From NCBI GenBank assembly GCA_002482925.1, contig DLGX01000023.1, positions 1 through 13,438 on the forward strand: 13,438 nt of DNA. The letters run 5' to 3'. This DNA comes from Candidatus Saccharibacteria bacterium UBA7683 (GTDB lineage Bacteria; Patescibacteriota; Saccharimonadia; Saccharimonadales; UBA7683). A program made the translations under genes and the position numbers. This document shows positions 1 through 4,758 of this stretch, in pieces; positions within the stretch are counted from its first letter, which is position 1; every line of letters begins with the position of its first letter. A model generated the notes under the pieces. The model did no database searches. It saw only the letters and a program-made list of their open reading frames with translations, and had not been told where the DNA came from.

Positions 1-1
1 C

Positions 2-52
2 AGTTATAGAGCTGTAGGTTCAGGCAAGTCTTTTCTTGACTCGGACAAATAG
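2..52 (+). CDS. possible C-terminal tail of an unidentified gene (partial)
   Basis: One plus-strand frame is open from the window edge to a TAG at 50-52 and would encode a 16-residue tail ending GSGKSFLDSDK. If real, it is the end of a gene lying to the left and converging on ychF, leaving a 95-bp gap. The stretch is too short for family recognition; the GSGKS string resembles a P-loop but its position at an extreme C-terminus makes that meaningless. A minus-strand frame is also open from about position 105 to the window edge, so the strand is not certain. No convincing terminator hairpin was seen between 53 and 147. Confidence 0.2.
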   Translation, partial: SYRAVGSGKSFLDSDK

Positions 53-147
53 GCTCTCCGCTGTTCGGGTTTTGCTGAATGGATGAAGACTGACTCGCTT
101 TGCTCAAATTTTCTAAAGTCTAAGAACTAAGCTCTTCTATCTATTCT

Positions 148-1248
148 CTAAACGTTAAATCTAAATTCAACTACGTCATCTGGCTGCATAACGTAAGTCT
201 TGCCTTCAGTGCGAACTTTGCCCGCAGATTTTGCGGCAGTAAGCGAACCGGCTTCAAGTAAGTCGTGACAGGCGACCACTTCCGCTGCTATGAAGCCTCG
301 TTCGAAATCGCCGTGAATTACACCTGCTGCTTGCGGTGCGGTAGCCCCTTGCTTAACAGTCCAGGCACGAACTTCTGTGCCACCAGATGTAAGGTAGCTT
401 TGCAGTCCAAGTGTTTTATAAGCCGCATGAATAACCTGAGTTAAACCCGACTCTTTTTGCCCGTAACTTTCGAGCATTTCTAACGCTTCGGAATCATTCA
501 TGTCTTTAAGTTCGGCCTCTAACTGTGCGTTTACAAATAATGAATGGGCGGGAGAAACCAGGCTAGCAAGTTCTTTCTGTTTTTCAGAATTGGTAAGATT
601 TTCTTCATCAATGTTGAACACATAAATTACTGGCTTTGTACTAATGAGTTGCAGACTTTTGAGAGTTTTTGCACTTTCGGAATCTTGATCGAGACCTTCA
701 ATCAATTTTTGTATGCCAGGCATATCACCAGCTTCTAGCTTCTCGCGTACAGATTCAAGCAGAGCCACCAACGGTTTAAGAGTAGGGTTAGCCTTAGCTT
801 CTTTAGAAATTCTTGGCAAACTTTTTTCAACCGTCTGAAGATCAGCTAGCATAAGTTCGGTGTTAATAATTTCAATATCAGCTTTAGGGTGAACGCGTTC
901 GTGAACGTGAACAATATCGTTGTTCTCAAAGGCTCGAACAATGTGCACAATGGCGCTACATTCACGAATATTTGCTAAAAACTGGTTGCCTAAGCCTTCG
1001 CCTTTACTTGCTCCGGCCACAAGGCCAGCAATATCTACAAACGTTACCGTTGCAGGTACAATTGGTGCACCGTTATATAAATCAGAAAGCTGTTTCAGCC
1101 GTTCATCAGGCACTGGAACAATTCCGGTATTAGGTTCAATCGTAGCGAACGGGTAATTAGCCGCCAAAATATCATTTTTAGTTAGTGCATTAAATAATGT
1201 GGATTTACCTACATTGGGTAAACCTACAATTGCTATAGATAAACTCAT
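148..1248 (-). CDS. ychF: YchF/OLA1-family P-loop NTPase
   Basis: A 366-residue protein of the Obg-related YchF family, a ribosome-associated NTPase that in studied members prefers ATP over GTP. The P-loop G1 motif GLPNVGKS lies at residues 9-16, followed by the YchF-typical NYPFATIEPN switch region. The G4 position reads NIDE (about residues 212-215) instead of NKxD, which is the YchF signature linked to ATP preference. The mid-region INTELMLADL and the C-terminal TGS domain (about 280-364, with GDFERGFIAAEV and ending DDVVEFRFNV) are canonical, and the length matches the family. I chose the ATG at 1246-1248 rather than an in-frame ATG 19 codons upstream, because family members begin directly with this P-loop strand and the longer version would overlap the divergent gene. 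No Shine-Dalgarno precedes the start; a -10-like hexamer sits 7 bases upstream. It is divergent from the dehydrogenase. Confidence 0.96.
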   Translation of the reverse strand: MSLSIAIVGLPNVGKSTLFNALTKNDILAANYPFATIEPNTGIVPVPDERLKQLSDLYNGAPIVPATVTFVDIAGLVAGASKGEGLGNQFLANIRECSAIVHIVRAFENNDIVHVHERVHPKADIEIINTELMLADLQTVEKSLPRISKEAKANPTLKPLVALLESVREKLEAGDMPGIQKLIEGLDQDSESAKTLKSLQLISTKPVIYVFNIDEENLTNSEKQKELASLVSPAHSLFVNAQLEAELKDMNDSEALEMLESYGQKESGLTQVIHAAYKTLGLQSYLTSGGTEVRAWTVKQGATAPQAAGVIHGDFERGFIAAEVVACHDLLEAGSLTAAKSAGKVRTEGKTYVMQPDDVVEFRFNV

Positions 1249-1255
1249 ACCTAGT

Positions 1256-1264
1256 AGTTTAACA
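1256..1264 (-). promoter_or_regulatory. extended -10 promoter for ychF, probably leaderless
   Basis: Read on the minus strand this is TGT followed by TAAACT, an extended -10 (TGn plus hexamer), ending 7 bases before the ychF ATG. That spacing puts the expected transcription start at or next to the A of the start codon. No good -35 was seen, which extended -10 promoters can tolerate. The same TGnTAAACT string occurs upstream of pilM. Confidence 0.45.
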
Positions 1265-1274
1265 GATATGGTAG

Positions 1275-1280
1275 TAGAAT
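1275..1280 (+). promoter_or_regulatory. -10 hexamer of the dehydrogenase-kinase unit, probably leaderless
   Basis: TAGAAT matches five of six positions of TATAAT and ends exactly 6 bases before the ATG at 1287, so transcription would start about at the start codon. No Shine-Dalgarno and no convincing -35 are visible. It lies in the 38-bp gap shared with the ychF promoter, so the two would be back to back. Confidence 0.4.
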
Positions 1281-1286
1281 CAGAGT

Positions 1287-2204
1287 ATGAAAATAGTAGT
1301 AACAAACAACCAAGATTTTACTGATGCACAGGTAGCACGCTTGAATTCACTAGGTGAGGTAACCTACTTTAATGATTCAATGCCCAAAGACGCAGAAGAA
1401 TACCTACAGCGCATAGAAGGCGCAGACATTATTTGTTCTGGTGCTGCAGGTTTTAAAGATGCGTATCCCAAACTTAAAGATGTATATGTAACTGTGGCAT
1501 TTGTTAGTGTGGCGTTTATTAAAGATCTTGATATTCTAAAACAAAATAACGTAGTGCTTTCTAATGCCCCTGGAGCAAATAAGTATGCAGTTTCAGAGTG
1601 GGTAATAGGAATGATGATCTATCTTACCCGTGATTTCGCACAGTTTATAAACCGAACTGAAACGTACCGTAAGAATGGCGGCTTACCACCATTAACACCA
1701 GGTCTTGCCACAAAAAAGCTCACAATTTTAGGTAAAGGTAATATTGGCTCGCGCGTGGGCGAAGTGGCGACCGCACTAGGTATGAAGGTGAGCTATTTTA
1801 CTCGAGGCGATGATTTACTAGAATCTGTTAAAGACGCTGACGTTGTGGTTGATACTCTCAGTAGCAACCCTACAACTGCAAACTTACTTGGCAAAGATTT
1901 CTTCGAAACCATGAAGGCGGGAAGCTATTTCGTATCAGTTACACGTTCAGAAAATCTTGATCAAGATGCACTCATCGCTGCCTTAGATAGCGGTAAAATT
2001 GCAGGCGCCGCAATGGACTGCGCAGGAATACTGGTAGGTGATACGGAAAATCCATATTATAAAAAATTCTTGAACCACCCCAAGGTGGTGGTTACACCTC
2101 ACGTCTCATACAACACCTATCTAAGCATGGAAACTGGTGCAGATATAATGATCGATAACGTTGAAGCCTATATTAACGGTAAGCCACAGAATATAGTGGT
2201 ATAA
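1287..2204 (+). CDS. D-isomer-specific 2-hydroxyacid dehydrogenase
   Basis: A 305-residue NAD(P)-dependent oxidoreductase of the D-2-hydroxyacid dehydrogenase family, which interconverts 2-hydroxyacids and 2-oxoacids; the substrate cannot be read from sequence. The Rossmann motif GKGNIG is at residues 149-154 and the catalytic Arg is R220 in the VTRSENLDQDAL segment (family: N-x-A/S-R-G-x-x-V/L-D). The catalytic His is H272 in TPHVSYNT. The acid residue is best assigned to E254 (DTENPYY), 18 residues before the His; the usual D-V-(x3-4)-E-P block is altered to AMDCAGILVGDTENP, which looks like a short insertion. After the second strand (KVSYFTRG) an Arg replaces the Asp typical of NAD-specific enzymes, hinting at NADP use. 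At 305 residues it is slightly short for the family (about 310-340). It is followed two bases later by a PfkB-family kinase, presumably co-transcribed. Confidence 0.88.
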   Translation: MKIVVTNNQDFTDAQVARLNSLGEVTYFNDSMPKDAEEYLQRIEGADIICSGAAGFKDAYPKLKDVYVTVAFVSVAFIKDLDILKQNNVVLSNAPGANKYAVSEWVIGMMIYLTRDFAQFINRTETYRKNGGLPPLTPGLATKKLTILGKGNIGSRVGEVATALGMKVSYFTRGDDLLESVKDADVVVDTLSSNPTTANLLGKDFFETMKAGSYFVSVTRSENLDQDALIAALDSGKIAGAAMDCAGILVGDTENPYYKKFLNHPKVVVTPHVSYNTYLSMETGADIMIDNVEAYINGKPQNIVV

Positions 2205-2206
2205 AA

Positions 2207-3160
2207 ATGAAAACAATTGTTTTAGGTTCGTTAAATACTGACTTGGTTGCAACTGGTTTAGAACGATTTCCTGGTGCTGGCGAACATGTGTACGGCAAAG
2301 AATTAGTAATAGGTCCAGGTGGAAAGTCTCGTAATATTGCCGAGATGATGGGTCATTTGGGTGAGCCAAATACAGTTGCAATGGTTGGCAGAACGGCACA
2401 AGATTCATACGGTTTTTGGCAGCCTCCTCTCGATGCACTTAAGAAGGTCAGTGTAAACACTGACTATGTGAATATTGTGGAAGACGATACAAAACTTCCA
2501 GGTATAGCAATAATTGCTGTCGACTTAACAGGTAACAATCAAATTATTGCACTTCCAGGAGTGAGTAATGATTTTGATATCACAGACATTGATAGGGCAG
2601 ACTCGCTCTTTAAAGATGTCGCTGCCGAACAGGGTAACTTAGTTTTAACCCTAGAATGTCCTTACGATACCGCGCTTTACGCAGTTAAAAAGGCCAAAGA
2701 ACTAGGAATCAAGGTGATGCTTGATCCTGGTGGAGTAATACACGGCACTGATATTAGCGAGCTTTTAAAAAGTGGAATATATCTACTCAAACCTAACGAG
2801 CATGAGGCAAAAATACTCACTGGTGTAGAAGTAACTGATTTTAGTTCAGCCCAGGAAGCAGCCAGAAAGCTCCTCGGCTATGGTATTGAAGTAGTGCTGA
2901 TTACGCACGGCGAACACGGTGCTTACTTATTCACTAAGGATAAAAAACAACAGTTCCCTATACCAGAAGTTCAAGCCTCAAAAGACATAGATGCAACGGG
3001 TTGCGGTGATCAAACTATGGCTACGCTTTGCATAAAACTTCAAGAAGGTGCTGGGCTCGAAGAATCTGTAAGCTCAGCAATACTAGCCGGAACATTACAA
3101 TTTCATCGACAAGGCATACAGCCTGTTACTAAAGAAGAGTTACAGAAAAGCTCAGAGTAA
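2207..3160 (+). CDS. PfkB/ribokinase-family sugar (or nucleoside) kinase
   Basis: A 317-residue cytoplasmic kinase of the PfkB family, which phosphorylates sugars, sugar phosphates or nucleosides with ATP. The N-terminus has the expected LGSLNTDL strand with substrate-contacting Asp. The first signature reads GPGGKSRN (residues 36-43), a variant of the ribokinase GGKGAN. The second signature, DATGCGDQT, places the catalytic base at D268, and LKPNEHEA (about 195-202) matches the family's KPNxxE motif. The anion-hole segment is GCGD rather than the common GAGD, a mild change. Overall it is closest to ribokinases, but substrate prediction in this family from motifs alone is unreliable. The gene starts two bases after the dehydrogenase stop with no clear Shine-Dalgarno, suggesting translational coupling. 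No terminator hairpin was found after it. Confidence 0.88.
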   Translation: MKTIVLGSLNTDLVATGLERFPGAGEHVYGKELVIGPGGKSRNIAEMMGHLGEPNTVAMVGRTAQDSYGFWQPPLDALKKVSVNTDYVNIVEDDTKLPGIAIIAVDLTGNNQIIALPGVSNDFDITDIDRADSLFKDVAAEQGNLVLTLECPYDTALYAVKKAKELGIKVMLDPGGVIHGTDISELLKSGIYLLKPNEHEAKILTGVEVTDFSSAQEAARKLLGYGIEVVLITHGEHGAYLFTKDKKQQFPIPEVQASKDIDATGCGDQTMATLCIKLQEGAGLEESVSSAILAGTLQFHRQGIQPVTKEELQKSSE

Positions 3161-3175
3161 ATTTAGTAAGTGTAT

Positions 3176-3310
3176 TTATTCCCACTCAGTAGTGCCAAAT
3201 GGTTTGTTAGTAATGTCATGGAATACATATTAGATCGTCAAAACTTATTAAACTATGATTGTTTTGGACTTGGTAATTTGCTCAAGCCAGAAGTCGGTAG
3301 CTGGGAGTTT
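3176..3310 (-). pseudogene. guaA: decayed C-terminal remnant of GMP synthase (guaA)
   Basis: In the gap between two convergent genes, the minus-strand frame ending with TAA at 3176-3178 encodes FHDITNKPFGTTEWE just before the stop. This matches the invariant C-terminus of glutamine-hydrolysing GMP synthase (pattern D-I-[ST]-x-K-P-P-x-T-x-E-W-E, stop). Upstream in the same frame, KLPATDFWLEQIT parallels the family's RLPYDFL-x-E-(V/I)-S segment at the right distance. Between these blocks lie three TAA codons (at 3230-3232, 3245-3247 and 3248-3250), so the frame cannot be translated as it stands; a pair of compensating frameshifts would explain part of it equally well. Similarity stops at about 3310, where the neighbouring minus-strand gene ends in another frame. 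The family match is from memory of the GuaA C-terminus, not from a search. Confidence 0.6.
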
Positions 3311-4151
3311 ACGGTTTTGTATTTTGAGCAACATTCACAAGTCGCTCAGCGGTTACAGGATCTTTGTATACACCTTTCATGAATAAATAGAGTCTTTGAT
3401 TATAGATTTCGAAGTCGCACGCCTTGGTATTTTCTAGTAGTTGCTGGATAGACCGCTGCTGAAGTAGTTTGCCTAGAGCATCTTTACCTGTATCTGAACC
3501 ATAAAATTTAAACGTTTCATCTAGCATGGTGTTTATTTTGAAATTTTTGCCGAGCCGTCCCCAGGTAATATGCCTGTGATTACTTTTTTTGTGAGTAGCT
3601 ACAATATTTGGCGAAGGTTTCTGAAGATTCAGTATTAATACGCTGTATAAATTTACACTAGGATGTCGGCCACTTCCGGTTTTGTAGCGATAATCAAAAA
3701 TTATAAATTGCCGGTTCTTGCCAATGCTTTTGACGGCGTTTCTGGTGTATCTTACTAAGTTAAGCCCAAGTAGCTTGCCTGAATCTTGATCGAGCACAAT
3801 GTTCTTTGCATATTCAAAACCATTATTCTTACAGAATGTACGAACCACAACCGCTCGTTTACCGTACCCAACAAATCCGTATCCAATCAAACTAAAGCTG
3901 GTGAGTGTCATAATGCCAAATGTAATTGTGGCAAAAAGAGGGGCAGATGGGTCGGAGAGCGAAATAAGGAATAATATAGTACTAAACGCAACAGCGGCAA
4001 CAATTGAAATAAATGCAGAACCGTATAAAAACCTGCCAGCTCCTGACGCTCTAGAAAATGTGTTGTTCATAGACTGCAGACTTTCTGAAATTGATGCATG
4101 AAGTGATGGTGCTTTAGCAAATGCCGAAAAGTCCAATCGAGAGTTTTTCAT
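3309..4151 (-). CDS. two-helix membrane protein of unknown function
   Basis: A 280-residue protein I cannot assign to a named family. Residues 1-38 are polar, two hydrophobic segments follow at about 40-65 and 70-96 joined by a very short loop, and the remaining 180 residues are soluble. This hairpin topology would place both N-terminus and C-terminal domain on the same, probably cytoplasmic, side. The soluble part carries FIIFDYRYKTGSGRH (about 149-163), a strand plus glycine-rich turn that resembles small membrane-associated domains seen in Saccharibacteria and actinobacteria, without a function I can name. Its ATG has no Shine-Dalgarno but a well placed extended -10. It is divergent from the TPR/surface-protein unit and its stop codon abuts the guaA remnant, so its 3' end may mark a rearrangement breakpoint. 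Confidence 0.75.
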   Translation of the reverse strand: MKNSRLDFSAFAKAPSLHASISESLQSMNNTFSRASGAGRFLYGSAFISIVAAVAFSTILFLISLSDPSAPLFATITFGIMTLTSFSLIGYGFVGYGKRAVVVRTFCKNNGFEYAKNIVLDQDSGKLLGLNLVRYTRNAVKSIGKNRQFIIFDYRYKTGSGRHPSVNLYSVLILNLQKPSPNIVATHKKSNHRHITWGRLGKNFKINTMLDETFKFYGSDTGKDALGKLLQQRSIQQLLENTKACDFEIYNQRLYLFMKGVYKDPVTAERLVNVAQNTKP

Positions 4152-4157
4152 ATAACC

Positions 4158-4170
4158 AGCGTAACACGCT
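4158..4170 (-). promoter_or_regulatory. extended -10 overlapping an inverted repeat, upstream of the 280-residue membrane protein
   Basis: On the minus strand TGT plus TACGCT (4158-4166) forms an extended -10 that ends 6 bases before the ATG at 4151, again implying a leaderless transcript. The same bases lie in a perfect inverted repeat, AGCGT at 4158-4162 and ACGCT at 4166-4170 with a 3-base centre. It could be a small operator covering the -10, or coincidence given its length. Confidence 0.35.
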
Positions 4171-4187
4171 TAATTTATGAGAAAAAG

Positions 4188-4207
4188 CTAAAGAATATCG
4201 GCTTTAG
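4188..4207. repeat. short inverted repeat in the divergent promoter region
   Basis: CTAAAG at 4188-4193 and CTTTAG at 4202-4207 are perfect inverted copies separated by 8 bases, in the middle of the 112-bp region between two divergent genes. There is no T-run after it, so a terminator is unlikely; a protein-binding site is possible. Two ATTAAG copies (4213-4218 and 4234-4239) lie nearby. Confidence 0.25.
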
Positions 4208-4227
4208 AATGTATTAAGGTCTGAGGC

Positions 4228-4256
4228 TTCACCATTAAGCACAAGTAGTTTATACT
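4228..4256 (+). promoter_or_regulatory. promoter of the TPR/surface-protein unit, probably leaderless
   Basis: TATACT at 4251-4256 matches TATAAT in five of six positions and follows, after a 17-base spacer, TTCACC (4228-4233), which matches TTGACA in four of six. The -10 ends 7 bases before the ATG at 4264, so the message would start at about the start codon. There is no Shine-Dalgarno between the -10 and the ATG. Confidence 0.5.
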
Positions 4257-4263
4257 TTACTAT

Positions 4264-4758
4264 ATGGATAGCCCAAAAAAAGGCCACGCCCTTACTATTG
4301 TTAAGGGCAGCGAAAAACGAAAGTTTACACGCAAAAAAGTTGTTATTTCTGCAATTATTATTGTAGTGGGTATTTCCCTGACGCTGTTCGCGGTGTTCTA
4401 TAGCAACTCAAAAAGTTATAGCAGTACTTATAAAAATGCAGTTAAAGCGCTTGATGAAAGCAATTACAAAAAAGCAGATTCACTTTTGGACTCGGTTAAA
4501 AATGATACTGAAGCTAAGTCGAGCTATAAGTTTTATACACTACGAGCACAAGCAGCCTATGGACTAAATAATAAAGAAACAGCAAAAAATTATGCCACCA
4601 CAGGTATAGAGCTTTACAAAAAAGCCAAAGACAAAGAAAGTGGTTTCGGAATAATACTCAATGATATTTCTACAGATACGTACGCCCCGGAACAATCAGA
4701 AGGCGAACAGTATAAAGTCCCTGAAAATCAGATAAAACAAGAAGGATTTCAAGGGTGA
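4264..4758 (+). CDS. membrane-anchored TPR-like protein
   Basis: A 164-residue protein with a basic cytoplasmic N-terminus (residues 1-24), one transmembrane helix (about 25-47) and an extracytoplasmic part. Residues 55-121 form two or more helix pairs with TPR-like spacing: YKNAVKALDESNYKKADSLL, then a helix with RAQAAYGLNNKETAKNYATTG. The A-x-x-x-L/Y-x-x-x-(N/D)-Y-x-x-A pattern supports TPR, though the score of such short repeats cannot be judged by eye. The C-terminal 40 residues are acidic and probably disordered. The stop codon overlaps the GTG of the large secreted protein (TGA inside GGGTGA), so the two are translationally coupled. A scaffold or assembly-helper role for that protein, comparable to TPR pilot proteins of pilus systems, is inference from context. 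Confidence 0.75.
   Translation: MDSPKKGHALTIVKGSEKRKFTRKKVVISAIIIVVGISLTLFAVFYSNSKSYSSTYKNAVKALDESNYKKADSLLDSVKNDTEAKSSYKFYTLRAQAAYGLNNKETAKNYATTGIELYKKAKDKESGFGIILNDISTDTYAPEQSEGEQYKVPENQIKQEGFQG

Noticed and set aside
26..80. Possible terminator hairpins near the left edge (for example CCG/CGG before TTTT).
   Set aside because: Stems are only three to four base pairs, well within chance for this composition.
1249..1305. An upstream in-frame start that would lengthen YchF by 19 residues.
   Set aside because: YchF proteins begin directly with the P-loop strand, and the longer form would run into the divergent dehydrogenase gene and its promoter.
3170..3382. A 70-codon plus-strand open frame after the kinase gene.
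   Set aside because: It is the antisense of the guaA remnant and of the end of the membrane-protein gene; the sensible protein match is on the other strand.
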